A stretch of DNA of 47,780 nucleotides, taken from Marinilabiliales bacterium. GTDB lineage: Bacteria > Bacteroidota > Bacteroidia > Bacteroidales > PUMT01. Positions 7,306 to 15,680 of this stretch are shown in pieces. The stretch's first letter is position 1. Each line of letters begins with the position of its first letter. The DNA is taken from assembly GCA_007695015.1 (NCBI GenBank), contig REEN01000112.1, forward strand, positions 1 through 47,780. Reading direction: 5' to 3'. The translations under genes and the position numbers were made by a program. The notes below the pieces were generated by a model. It was not told the origin of the DNA, made no database searches, and worked only from the letters and a program-made list of their open reading frames with translations.

Positions 7306-8292
7306 TCAGTTCCCTCCGGCCTCCCTCCTTCTTGCTTCTCCCACGCTTATCCTTTGTCCCTCGTAATAAGCTGCAATGAATACATTTCTGAGTCCTGAGG
7401 TTTTCATGGCGCTGTCAGCCTCCTCATAAGTTTCGTAAGGACCTATAAAATACTTGTACCACCCGTCCTCAAACATTACACTAACCCTTTCTTCACCCTG
7501 GTATATTGCATTGAGCTGACGTTCGCCTATCTCCCCGGTATGAGCGGCAATCTGTATTATGTAATGAATGCCCGTATCAAATGCTTCCTCAAATGGAGTA
7601 TTCTCAATATCCTGGCCTTCTGCATTGTTTCCGGGTTCCTCCTGGTGGCCAGCCTCTATTGTTCCCTTTGCCTCTCTCGGGGAGTCCTCAAGAACAGTAT
7701 AATCATAACTCCAGGGGTATTCATAGATCATGGGAAAGTCCTGGTAGATATACAGTGCCCTGACTTTGTGAAGTATGGCAATCATTTTCAGATCCCAGGC
7801 CATATAGAGAACAGATACGGCTTTATTACCATCACGGATATCCGCCGCCTCCTTCTTCAGCTGCCCGGCTTTTTCGATGTAGCTGGCGGACTTCCGCTCC
7901 ATTTCAGAAGCTCTTCCCATTTCAGAGGGAAGCGGATAAGGAACACCCCCTTTGGCAACTTCCATATGGGTGTCAAGCAGATCGAACAGGATTTCAGACG
8001 CCTTGAACAATTCGCCGAATCCGTCTTCTATACCTTCCCTCCTTCCTGCTTCAGCTGAAACAGATATCAGGTTTTCGGCATACTGCCTCTGCTGGTCAGC
8101 CTGCCTTATAAATTCAGGGCCGTCATCATTCATGTCATGACTTAATTCCTTCAGATAAGGCCATATATCTAACTGTGCAAAAGAGTTATATGAAACCAAT
8201 AAAAATAAAACAAATATAGCTCCCGGTACCAGGCCCGATCTGATATTCATAGCTGGGGATATTATTTTATTGCCTCGCATACTAGACTTCAA
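7306..8292 (-). CDS. Secreted SPOR-domain protein
   Basis: A 328-residue protein with an N-terminal hydrophobic export signal ending near SFAQ (residue 40). If the ATG at 8250 (Met15) is used, the signal peptide has a normal 26-residue length; the first ATG at 8292 is only 17 bp after the preceding gene. The middle is helical and charged (residues 45-180), followed by a low-complexity acidic linker. The C-terminus, from about residue 245 (IHYIIQIAAHTG ... WYKYFIGPYETYEEA), is a SPOR domain, which binds denuded peptidoglycan. It probably acts in the periplasm at the cell wall. It lies between DUF6599 and SRAP genes in a tight minus-strand run. Confidence 0.75.
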   Translation of the reverse strand: MKSSMRGNKIISPAMNIRSGLVPGAIFVLFLLVSYNSFAQLDIWPYLKELSHDMNDDGPEFIRQADQQRQYAENLISVSAEAGRREGIEDGFGELFKASEILFDLLDTHMEVAKGGVPYPLPSEMGRASEMERKSASYIEKAGQLKKEAADIRDGNKAVSVLYMAWDLKMIAILHKVRALYIYQDFPMIYEYPWSYDYTVLEDSPREAKGTIEAGHQEEPGNNAEGQDIENTPFEEAFDTGIHYIIQIAAHTGEIGERQLNAIYQGEERVSVMFEDGWYKYFIGPYETYEEADSAMKTSGLRNVFIAAYYEGQRISVGEARRREAGGN

Positions 8293-8309
8293 AAGTATAA
8301 ATAAAACGC

Positions 8310-9293
8310 TTACCTTCCATTTGAGATATCTCTGTAAATAATATCCTCAATCTGCTCAAAAAGCTCAGGTTGTATTGTTATATCCATGCCGGTATATAAC
8401 AACAGGTATCTCCCGTATGCCTGGATTATCATCCTTTGGCCATCCTTATCTTCAAAAATGATATCCGGACACTGGTCATCGCCGGCAGTGTACCTTTTGC
8501 TGTTCAGCAGCGATCCGCAAGCCTCCGACAATCCCTTAACCGCCTTATCATAAGAGCTGTAATCAAATATCATAAGCCTGTATGATCCGAAGTCCCCCAC
8601 AGCTCCCTCGCCGAAACCGGTAATGTCATCTGGTCCGAAGGGCTGAAAGTAACTCAGGGAGTATCCGCCCCTGAAGTATCCTGTCCTGTCTGAAACGAAT
8701 TCTTCGTCGGGGATCAGTTCAATTATTCGGGGCCTGTCGCCGCTGCTTTCAATTGAGCTGTCAAGCCGGTATCCGACTTTCATCAGTTCATCCTTATCTG
8801 CCTCTTCGGAAAGAAGTTTTATGTAGTAAATATCACGCCAGATATGGAGGGTTTTGCCCGACAATGCCGATTCGTCACCGGCTGCTGTGAATTCGCTGCC
8901 AGGATCCCTGGTGACCGAATAAAGACCATATGCACCTCCGGCATCTCCCATCCGGCAGACCTCTATCATTATCAGCCTGCCGGTGTCATCGGCAAGCGTG
9001 ACAACATACATCCCGGCCAGGCCGTATTCTTCAAATAGCGGGACTATTCCGGGATAGTGGGCATTCAGATCGCCCGGAGCAACCTCTCGTATTTCGTTAA
9101 TAGCCCAGCCATCTATACTATCCCGGCATTCAAGAAACATTAGAAGGGTGTCGCTCCTGCTGTCATGTGCTTTTCCTGTTATTACAGGATCAATTCCCCC
9201 GGTGGCCAGCAGATCATTGTTACCCGGCAGGGATGTGGCTCCTGCGGTGAACGCCAGTAGTAAACCAAGGTATATATTTATTACCGGATCCAT
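8310..9293 (-). CDS. DUF6599-family secreted protein
   Basis: A 327-residue protein with a probable N-terminal signal sequence (hydrophobic residues 5-20). The middle contains GGAYGLYSVTR followed by a region with HIWRDIYYIKLLSEE, the arrangement I associate with DUF6599 proteins of anaerobic and gut Bacteroidota. The C-terminal half repeats a similar strand pattern (GSYRLMIFDYSSYDKAVKGL). No catalytic motif is apparent and the function is unknown. It sits 17 bp upstream of the SPOR-domain gene, so an envelope-related role is plausible. Family assignment is from memory of the motif only. Confidence 0.6.
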   Translation of the reverse strand: MDPVINIYLGLLLAFTAGATSLPGNNDLLATGGIDPVITGKAHDSRSDTLLMFLECRDSIDGWAINEIREVAPGDLNAHYPGIVPLFEEYGLAGMYVVTLADDTGRLIMIEVCRMGDAGGAYGLYSVTRDPGSEFTAAGDESALSGKTLHIWRDIYYIKLLSEEADKDELMKVGYRLDSSIESSGDRPRIIELIPDEEFVSDRTGYFRGGYSLSYFQPFGPDDITGFGEGAVGDFGSYRLMIFDYSSYDKAVKGLSEACGSLLNSKRYTAGDDQCPDIIFEDKDGQRMIIQAYGRYLLLYTGMDITIQPELFEQIEDIIYRDISNGR

Positions 9294-9325
9294 ATAACAA
9301 TATCTGCAAACTGTCCTGTCAAAGT

Positions 9326-10285
9326 CTAAAATGCAATTGCTTGCACCATCCAGTAAAGAAATGGAAGCGTTAAGATACTGAAAAGTGTTGTAACAAATAC
9401 ATTCTCTGTTGCATGAATATCATCGGCATTGAACCTTCTTGCAAGAACAACAATTATTGCCATACAGGGGGTGCCTGCCTGCAGGACTACAACAGAGAAT
9501 GCCACCGTGTCCATTTCCAGAGAAAAAACTCTTAAAAGCAGGCTGAACAATATAATAAGTATGGCAGGGGAAACAATCATCTTGTTAAGTGACAGGAGAT
9601 AGACGCGCTTCATTGCAAACACGCCGCGAATGTTGGTTTGTGCAAGCATTCCCCCTATGTAGAGCATTGACAGGTAGTGTGTTGTCTGACCCAGTCCGCG
9701 TAGTGGAACATCAATCACAGCCGGCAGGTTAACTCTTCCCATCATAAGCGCTATTCCAATCACAAATGCCAGAGTGTTAGGATTCAGCAGGTTCTTTACC
9801 GTACTTGTCGTATCCGGTTTATGCTTATTGCTTAGAATATTGACACCGGCGGTCCACATCACCGAATTTGATACCAGGTAGAACAGGGTGGCATAAAAAA
9901 GGCCCTGTCCTCCCGGAAATAGTGCATCCATCAGGGGAAACCCGAGGAATACAATGTTACCGAAGGCAGTGTGCATTACATGTATGGATGAGGTCTCAGG
10001 TCTCATCTTTTGCAGCCGGGCAGAGAACCTGCCCGTCATAAGCATAAAGAATATAGCCAAATAGGCAAGAATTATAACCATTATCCCGTTTCTCAGCAGA
10101 TCCCAGGTTATATCAAGCGCGGTAAACGAGCTGAGTATCAACAGCGGCAGTGTTATATTAAATACGAGAGAGGCGATGCCTTCCTTAAGATTTTCGGTAA
10201 TAATGCCTGTTTTAGCTGCTGCTGCACCTATGATCACAACAATGCCGAGCATTATGATCTGTGTGATAATGATCTCTGATTGCAT
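9326..10285 (-). CDS. AEC-family (auxin efflux carrier-type) transporter
   Basis: About 319 residues from the ATG at 10285. The open frame extends upstream to 10375, but the extra 30 residues (Lys/Arg-rich) are unlike any AEC N-terminus, and Met31 directly precedes the first membrane segment. The chain has about ten hydrophobic helices. LVFNITLPLLILSSF near the N-terminus and LQAGTPCMAIIVVLARRF near the C-terminus are typical of the AEC/membrane-transport protein family, which moves organic anions such as malate or malonate. The substrate cannot be told from sequence. It is divergent from the TonB-like gene across a shared 141-bp region. Confidence 0.88.
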   Translation of the reverse strand: MQSEIIITQIIMLGIVVIIGAAAAKTGIITENLKEGIASLVFNITLPLLILSSFTALDITWDLLRNGIMVIILAYLAIFFMLMTGRFSARLQKMRPETSSIHVMHTAFGNIVFLGFPLMDALFPGGQGLFYATLFYLVSNSVMWTAGVNILSNKHKPDTTSTVKNLLNPNTLAFVIGIALMMGRVNLPAVIDVPLRGLGQTTHYLSMLYIGGMLAQTNIRGVFAMKRVYLLSLNKMIVSPAILIILFSLLLRVFSLEMDTVAFSVVVLQAGTPCMAIIVVLARRFNADDIHATENVFVTTLFSILTLPFLYWMVQAIAF

Positions 10286-10385
10286 AAGAATGATTTTTCG
10301 CTGTAAAGCTATAAAATGGACCCGATTTTTAAGACAAAACGTACGAATCTCCTTCAGTAAAATTTTAGTTCTCACCCATGCGTTT

Positions 10386-10393
10386 TATCTTTG
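10386..10393 (+). promoter_or_regulatory. Putative -7 element before the TonB-like gene
   Basis: TATCTTTG matches TAnnTTTG exactly and lies 34 bp before the ATG at 10427. Its position argues against translation starting at the upstream in-frame ATG at 10391, which overlaps the element. Confidence 0.45.
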
Positions 10394-10426
10394 CTGCTAT
10401 TTTGGGACAAATGGCATTCAGAAAAG

Positions 10427-11161
10427 ATGCTCAGGATAATAAAAGAAAACATTAACGGAATTCTTGGTACGGTGATATTCCACCTGCTGCTGGCGGTCAT
10501 TGTGATGGCAGCAAAGCTGACAAGTGTGGACAACCGTAATGAGATCAGCCTTCTTATCGAATTCGCACCTGATATTACCGAAGAGGAATTCCGGGCACTT
10601 ACTGAATCGCTGATGGCAAATGAGGGAAGATTGCAGGATGATGCCAGTAATATGCAGTCGCCCAGGAATATAGCCGTAAATATTTCCGAAGAAAGACCGG
10701 TACCCGACCAGTTCAGGGATATGTCACCTGAACAGATGTCGGAGCTTGACAGCAGAGTTGATGAAATTCTGAACAATGCGGCTAACGGACAAATGCCGGT
10801 ACCCGACCAGCCTGATATTGAATTTGAGCCTGTCACTGAAATAATAAACCTTGAAGAAGAGGATTATGAACCTTACAGCGGTCCTACAACAATTACTTAT
10901 GAGCTAACCGGACGCAATCATATCAGGATACCGGTACCTGTTTACAGATGTCCTGATGGCGGGGTTGTAAATGTGAACATTTCGGTCGACAGACAGGGTC
11001 GAGTAGTCAGGGCTACCATTGACGGAAATCCTTCAGGTTTCAATGAGATCTGCATACATGAGACTGCTGTTGAAGCCTCGCTGGCAAGCCGCTTCAACCA
11101 GGATCCTGATGCTCCTCCCGTACAAAGCGGGATGATCACATTTTATTTTCAGCAGCAGTAA
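10427..11161 (+). CDS. TonB-like C-terminal-domain protein
   Basis: About 244 residues from the ATG at 10427, chosen because a promoter-like element overlaps the upstream ATG at 10391. One membrane anchor lies near the N-terminus (ILGTVIFHLLLAVIVMAA). It is followed by an acidic, Pro/Glu-rich linker (residues 45-150) and a C-terminal domain starting VYRCPDGGVVNVNISVDR with the TonB fold pattern (RATIDGNPSGFNE ... ASRFNQDPDAPPVQSGMITFYF). It resembles Bacteroidota energy-transducer TonB proteins, but no exbB/exbD is adjacent and the linker is acidic rather than the usual Lys-Pro type. It may therefore be a non-canonical TonB-domain protein. Confidence 0.75.
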   Translation: MLRIIKENINGILGTVIFHLLLAVIVMAAKLTSVDNRNEISLLIEFAPDITEEEFRALTESLMANEGRLQDDASNMQSPRNIAVNISEERPVPDQFRDMSPEQMSELDSRVDEILNNAANGQMPVPDQPDIEFEPVTEIINLEEEDYEPYSGPTTITYELTGRNHIRIPVPVYRCPDGGVVNVNISVDRQGRVVRATIDGNPSGFNEICIHETAVEASLASRFNQDPDAPPVQSGMITFYFQQQ

Positions 11162-11327
11162 ACCTGCAATCCCTAAAAAAAATACCAAAAATTTTCAGGT
11201 CATTAAAATTTTGAGATGATTTTTTTACTTATTTTGCCTAATAATGGAGCCGCCGTCAGCAATTAATGCCTTAAAGGGGGGAGTTCTGGTGAGCGAGAAT
11301 AATGTTTATGATCCGGAAATTTGATTT

Positions 11328-11636
11328 ATGGATAAGAAGCGCTTGATAGTCAGCATCGATAACCTTCCGGAAGGGGTCATGGAAGCTATCCGGAAGAAAT
11401 ACCCAAACGGGTATGGTGACTATGTAATAAAGGTCCCAAAGGGAAGTGATGATTTTTTCCACGCAATAACAGTGGATACTGAAAATGCAAGCTACCTTGT
11501 CAAGGTGAAGGTAAAGATAGATACCGTACCTGATACTGATGATAAAGAGCAGGACGACGACGATAATGTTGAAATTGATGCCAGCGATGCATCACTTTCT
11601 GAAGATCCTGAAGACTTCGATGATATTGACGATTGA
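11328..11636 (+). CDS. Small acidic hypothetical protein
   Basis: A 102-residue protein I cannot assign to a named family. Residues 1-66 form a mixed alpha/beta unit starting MDKKRLIVSIDNLPEGV with ITVDTENASYLVKVKVKI near its end. The last 35 residues are almost entirely Asp/Glu/Ser, a disordered acidic tail. No signal peptide or membrane segment, so it is likely cytoplasmic. It lies between the TonB-like and SiaC genes on the same strand, with gaps of 166 and 114 bp. The codon pattern and gene-like N-terminus support a real gene. Confidence 0.7.
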   Translation: MDKKRLIVSIDNLPEGVMEAIRKKYPNGYGDYVIKVPKGSDDFFHAITVDTENASYLVKVKVKIDTVPDTDDKEQDDDDNVEIDASDASLSEDPEDFDDIDD

Positions 11637-11750
11637 CCGGAACTGAAAAGTCCGAGGCTGATAACCTGTAAACACGATTTTTTGCTCCCGGGTTGCGATG
11701 TTGGATTAATTGTTTTATTTTTACTTATATTTCAATCTATCAGGACAGCA

Positions 11751-12122
11751 ATGGAGCCCCTTCTTATTGAAAGTACCAACCGGACACCATTAATCAGCTT
11801 ATCACCTGCCGGAAAATTCAAAATACACGGCAGGTCCATTCATGAGAATCCTGCAAAATTTTTCGAGCCTGTCATTGACTGGATGAATAACTACGTACTG
11901 AAACCTGAAGAAACAACTGTATTTGACATTAAGCTTGAATATTTCAATTCAAGCTCCCAGCGGTTCATCCTTGACGTGCTAAGGATACTGACAGACAATC
12001 TGGAGGGGAAAAAACTAATAATCAACTGGCACTACGAAAGCGGCGATGACGACCTGCTTGAGCGCGGCCAGTACTATGAATCAATCCTTAATAAAAAATT
12101 CAATCTTATTGAATTTGAATAG
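11751..12122 (+). CDS. SiaC-family (DUF1987) regulatory phosphoprotein
   Basis: A 123-residue protein from the ATG at 11751. The upstream in-frame ATG at 11682 would add a hydrophobic leader foreign to the family. Family features include the N-terminal ESTNRTPLISLSP, GRSIHENPAKFFEPVIDW and KLEYFNSSSQRFILDVL. In Pseudomonas, SiaC is phosphorylated on a Thr in this last region and, when dephosphorylated, activates the diguanylate cyclase SiaD. Here the equivalent region offers the Ser cluster NSSS (about residues 66-69). No kinase, phosphatase or cyclase gene is adjacent, so its partners are elsewhere or different. The 3' end overlaps the convergent small gene by 17 bp. Confidence 0.88.
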   Translation: MEPLLIESTNRTPLISLSPAGKFKIHGRSIHENPAKFFEPVIDWMNNYVLKPEETTVFDIKLEYFNSSSQRFILDVLRILTDNLEGKKLIINWHYESGDDDLLERGQYYESILNKKFNLIEFE

Positions 12123-12291
12123 AAAGTGACTCTCCCTCTTTCTCCTCCCTTTCAATATCCAGCGCCATTTTCCAGCTGATTCTGTGATCGTGCATTTCAA
12201 GCAATTCGCTTATACAGTCAGCACATACAATCTCACGTGCTGCGGCCTTACTGCAACGCTCGCAAGTCAGGCCTGAAATATTATTCTGCAT
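12106..12291 (-). CDS. Small CxxC zinc-knuckle-like protein
   Basis: A 61-residue protein with two CxxC pairs, CERC at residues 10-13 and CADC at 23-26, spaced as in a small zinc-binding module. A helical, charged C-terminal half follows (WKMALDIEREEKEGE). I do not recognise the family. It overlaps the 3' end of the convergent SiaC gene by 17 bp and lies 171 bp downstream of the 332-residue gene on the same strand. The paired Cys pattern makes a chance frame less likely, but this is a short gene called without comparison data. Confidence 0.5.
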   Translation of the reverse strand: MQNNISGLTCERCSKAAAREIVCADCISELLEMHDHRISWKMALDIEREEKEGESLSIQIQ

Positions 12292-12462
12292 ACCGGTTTA
12301 TTCTTTCCGGTGTTTACGGCGGAAATCAATATATTGTTTCGGGCAGGCATATGTTTCGCAGCTTTTATCCTTCACTTTTTCAACTCCCTTTCGGGGAAAA
12401 AAACGCTTTCTGCAATGTTTCGCTGCTGCAAAAGTTTCCATGGAAGCGGTAGCGGACTGCCA

Positions 12463-13461
12463 TCAAAGGTGAGTATCCTCATCGCTGCTGAGCAGAAGTT
12501 TGCAGACCATAGGTTCCCCGGAAGGGTTGCGGTTATAGCTGGCCGGTGAATAGCCGGATTCGATTGTCCAGACCTCTATATCGGGATATCTGGCAGCCAG
12601 GGTCAGCGATGACAGGGTAAAGGGTTTCGGGCCTACCGGCAGGATTGCAACATGGTACTTAAGCCTTAACTCCAGGGTGGTCTGGGTAAGCAGGGCATCT
12701 GTCTGCCGGAAATCCTCCACAGGGTATTTGAACAACTGCTCAGGGGGAACCATTCTGATGAGCTTCCTGTTGTTTTTCATGACCCTGTCGGCATACCTGC
12801 TGTCAAAAGCAGGATCAGAATAAAAGAGGTACAGCTCATCATACCTGATCTTCTCAATTACACTTTTCGTCAGGTATTTCTCATAACCAAGGCCCACTAT
12901 CAAAGCAACAGGCTTCCCGGTATTCCTGTTTGCCTTCATTAGTCCCCTCGGTGCAGATAGCAATGCTTTAGGATCTGCTTTCAGGGGTTCTGAAAAAACT
13001 GCTGATGTGTATGAAAAGTAGAGATCCACGTTATCCACCGGCAGCTCGTTGGAAATGAAATATTTTATAATGGCGGCATACCATAACTTGCTCATGCACG
13101 AATAATCAACAAGTATTTTCACTTTGCATCTGTTACCGGTGCGGCTGCATATAGCTGACAAAAGCCGGGTCAGACTGGCGGTGTCGCCGCTGGATTCCTC
13201 AATGAATTCAAATCCTTCATCTGCAAACCTTTTGTCGTTCTTTTTCCGGTAAAGCAGGTCTTTGTTATCGTCGTAAGCAAGTACAATCTTTTTCCCTGCA
13301 TTTATATCAAGGTTATCTATAAGGTAGGTGCACCTGTTTTCATATCCTGAGGCTGAAAGGAGATAATCAAACCGTGTGCTCTTCAACTGATCAAAACCAA
13401 CCTGGTGCGCATAAATCAGTTCCATAATAGAAGCAGGGAAATCCATTAATGAATTCGCCAA
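12463..13461 (-). CDS. Uncharacterised 332-residue protein
   Basis: I cannot name this family. The N-terminal half contains FDYLLSASGYENRCTYL, KKIVLAYDDNKD, and KVKILVDYSCMSKLWYAAII, a repeated strand-then-helix pattern like a Rossmann-type domain. The second half has ALIVGLGYEKYLTKSVIEKI, ELYLFYSDPAFDS, VAILPVGPKPFTLSSLTLAA and DIEVWTIESG. Motifs such as GLGYE, FYSDPAFD and PVGPKPFTL are specific enough to suggest an ancient conserved family. There is no signal peptide or membrane helix, so it should be cytoplasmic. Divergent from the carboxylase operon across 169 bp. The two halves could be a duplicated or two-domain nucleotide-binding fold. Confidence 0.75.
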   Translation of the reverse strand: MANSLMDFPASIMELIYAHQVGFDQLKSTRFDYLLSASGYENRCTYLIDNLDINAGKKIVLAYDDNKDLLYRKKNDKRFADEGFEFIEESSGDTASLTRLLSAICSRTGNRCKVKILVDYSCMSKLWYAAIIKYFISNELPVDNVDLYFSYTSAVFSEPLKADPKALLSAPRGLMKANRNTGKPVALIVGLGYEKYLTKSVIEKIRYDELYLFYSDPAFDSRYADRVMKNNRKLIRMVPPEQLFKYPVEDFRQTDALLTQTTLELRLKYHVAILPVGPKPFTLSSLTLAARYPDIEVWTIESGYSPASYNRNPSGEPMVCKLLLSSDEDTHL

Positions 13462-13605
13462 ATATAGGAATACTATTCAGTATTTAAAACCCGAATGGCG
13501 AAATTACATCTTTAGAATATCTCCTTAAATCCATTGGGTTGGGTGTAAATAGTTTCTAAACAGGTGAGAGTTTTCTTTGGATGATTATTTTTTTTATATG
13601 TTTAC

Positions 13606-13619
13606 ATGTTTTAAAACAT
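13606..13619. promoter_or_regulatory. 14-bp perfect palindrome upstream of the carboxylase operon
   Basis: ATGTTTTAAAACAT is perfectly self-complementary and ends 11 bp before the biotin carboxylase ATG at 13631. The position would suit a repressor operator or an mRNA element masking the start. The surrounding DNA is AT-rich, so chance is not excluded. Confidence 0.4.
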
Positions 13620-13630
13620 AATAAAACTTC

Positions 13631-15136
13631 ATGATACGGAAAATTTTGATTGCCAACAGGGGCGAGATTGCAGTCCGGATTATCCGCTCCTGCAGGGAAA
13701 TGGGAATAAAAACCGTTGCTGTGTTTTCTGATGCCGACAGGAAGGCATTACATGTCAGATATGCTGATGAAGCAGTGCATATAGGGCCATCTCCGTCAGC
13801 AGAAAGCTACCTGGTAAAAGAGAAAATAATTGAAGCTGCAAAACGTGCGGGAGCCGATGCCATTCACCCCGGTTACGGCTTTTTGTCTGAAAATGCCGGT
13901 TTTGCCGAAATGGTCCGTAACGAGGGCATTATATTTATCGGCCCCCAGGCTGAAAGCATAAGGCTTATGGGCGACAAAATATCAGCCCGGAGCATAATGA
14001 CACAAGCCGGGGTTCCGGTTGTGCCAGGAACGAAAGGAAGGGTAAGTAGTGATAAGGAGGCACTTGATATGATAGCCGGGATAGGGTTCCCCTTAATGAT
14101 CAAGGCGAGTGCCGGAGGAGGAGGCAAAGGGATGAGGCTGGTATATGAGGAAAAAGATTTCCTCGGCGCCCTTGGCGCTGCCCGTTCCGAATCAATGGCA
14201 TCTTTTGGAGATGATTCCGTTTATATAGAAAAGTACATTACCTCGCCACACCATATTGAATTCCAGGTTCTGGCCGATAGTCACGGGAACGTGATCCATC
14301 TGTGTGAACGCGAGTGTTCAATACAGCGAAGGCACCAGAAAATTGTCGAAGAGACCCCCTCTCCCATCATGACACCAGAACTGAGGCGTGAGATGGGAGA
14401 AAAAGCTATTGCCGCTGCACATTCAGTCAGTTATGAAGGGGCCGGCACTATTGAGTTCCTTGTTGATGAAAACCTTAATTATTATTTCCTTGAAATGAAT
14501 ACAAGGCTTCAGGTTGAGCATCCGATCACCGAGCGGGTGACAGGCGTCGACCTGGTCAAGGAGCAGATAAGGATTGCATCAGGTGAAAAACTTGCATACA
14601 GCCAGGATGATATTTTCCAGGATGGCCATGCCATCGAGTGCCGTATATATGCCGAGGATCCCGAAAATAACTTTATGCCGAGTCCCGGACTGATAAGGAA
14701 GATAACTGAGCCGATGGGTTTTGGGGTAAGGACTGACGGCTATGTTTATGAAGGTTATGAAATACCCATTTATTACGACCCGATGATCTCCAAGCTGATT
14801 ACATGGGGTAAAACAAGAGATGAAGCAATCACCCGTATGTCTAGATCACTCGATGAATACTACATCATGGGTATCCGGACATCTATAGATTTCCTCAAAC
14901 GGATAATGGAAATACCTGAATTTATCAGGGGTGAATACGATACCCATTTTATTGAAAAACATTACGACGAGCTGTTCGAATGTCCGGAAAGCCTTCCGGT
15001 ATTTGAAGACCTGGCAATGATTGTGGCTTATATGGAATATCTTGAAAAGGCAAAGATCAGGACAAACGGGACACCCACCCAGCCTGTATCAAACTGGAAA
15101 ATTCAGAACAGGAGTAAGAACATGGCAAGGCGTTAA
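13631..15136 (+). CDS. Biotin carboxylase subunit of an acyl-CoA carboxylase
   Basis: A 501-residue ATP-grasp biotin carboxylase that carboxylates BCCP-bound biotin using ATP and bicarbonate. Seen directly: N-terminal KILIANRGEIAVRIIR, the Gly-rich loop KASAGGGGKGMRL, HLCERECSIQRRHQKIVEE, and EMNTRLQVEHPITE, whose Glu/Asn/Arg set forms the active site. The length is slightly above bacterial AccC (about 450), with an extra C-terminal stretch like PCC/MCC-type alpha subunits that lack a fused biotin domain. BCCP and carboxyltransferase genes follow on the same strand, so the three form one enzyme, probably propionyl-CoA carboxylase or a related enzyme. Confidence 0.93.
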   Translation: MIRKILIANRGEIAVRIIRSCREMGIKTVAVFSDADRKALHVRYADEAVHIGPSPSAESYLVKEKIIEAAKRAGADAIHPGYGFLSENAGFAEMVRNEGIIFIGPQAESIRLMGDKISARSIMTQAGVPVVPGTKGRVSSDKEALDMIAGIGFPLMIKASAGGGGKGMRLVYEEKDFLGALGAARSESMASFGDDSVYIEKYITSPHHIEFQVLADSHGNVIHLCERECSIQRRHQKIVEETPSPIMTPELRREMGEKAIAAAHSVSYEGAGTIEFLVDENLNYYFLEMNTRLQVEHPITERVTGVDLVKEQIRIASGEKLAYSQDDIFQDGHAIECRIYAEDPENNFMPSPGLIRKITEPMGFGVRTDGYVYEGYEIPIYYDPMISKLITWGKTRDEAITRMSRSLDEYYIMGIRTSIDFLKRIMEIPEFIRGEYDTHFIEKHYDELFECPESLPVFEDLAMIVAYMEYLEKAKIRTNGTPTQPVSNWKIQNRSKNMARR

Positions 15137-15165
15137 CAGGATATTAAAAATTAACCAGAACTTTT

Positions 15166-15678
15166 ATGTCAGCAATAGAATTGAAGAGCGGCGACAGAAC
15201 CGTACCGGTCAAAATAATTAAGAAGGATGGCAATGACCTTCATATAAGTCTTGGCGAAAAAAAGTACCATCTGAACCTGGTAAAAGTGGAAAATAATATT
15301 TACTCCATCCTTCTTGACGGCAAATCCTATGATGTTGAAGTGGTTGCCACTGAGATTAAAAACAGGTATTCGGCAAGATATTTATGCCATCCATACAGTA
15401 TTGAGGTGCTTGACGCCGAAACACGCTATATGAGAAGCAGGCTAAATGCCCTTGGAGAAAGCGAAGAAAATATCGTCTCCTGCCCCATGCCGGGTAAGAT
15501 AGTCAGGATCCCTGTGAATGCAGGCGATAGTGTAACGGCCGGCGAAGTCGTAATTGTTGTCGCCGCCATGAAGATGGAAAGTGAATACAAAACGGGAAAA
15601 ACCGGGGTTATCAAAGAGATACTTGTAAAAGAAGGAGATGTAATCGAGGCCAACATGCCTCTTATAATACTTGAATAG
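15166..15678 (+). CDS. Biotin carboxyl carrier protein subunit
   Basis: A 170-residue carrier. The C-terminal 65 residues are a complete biotinyl domain beginning [12 protein letters not shown] with the biotinylation site AMKM, Lys136, in [11 protein letters not shown]. The N-terminal 100 residues form a separate beta-rich domain of the kind found in stand-alone carriers of Bacteroidota acyl-CoA carboxylases and probably dock onto the partner subunits. It begins 29 bp after the biotin carboxylase stop and ends 2 bp before the carboxyltransferase start. Confidence 0.93.
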   Translation: MSAIELKSGDRTVPVKIIKKDGNDLHISLGEKKYHLNLVKVENNIYSILLDGKSYDVEVVATEIKNRYSARYLCHPYSIEVLDAETRYMRSRLNALGESEENIVSCPMPGKIVRIPVNAGDSVTAGEVVIVVAAMKMESEYKTGKTGVIKEILVKEGDVIEANMPLIILE

Positions 15679-15680
15679 TT

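Noticed and set aside
10286-10375. N-terminal extension of the AEC transporter
   Set aside because: The extra residues are basic and unlike the family; Met31 sits at the usual start.
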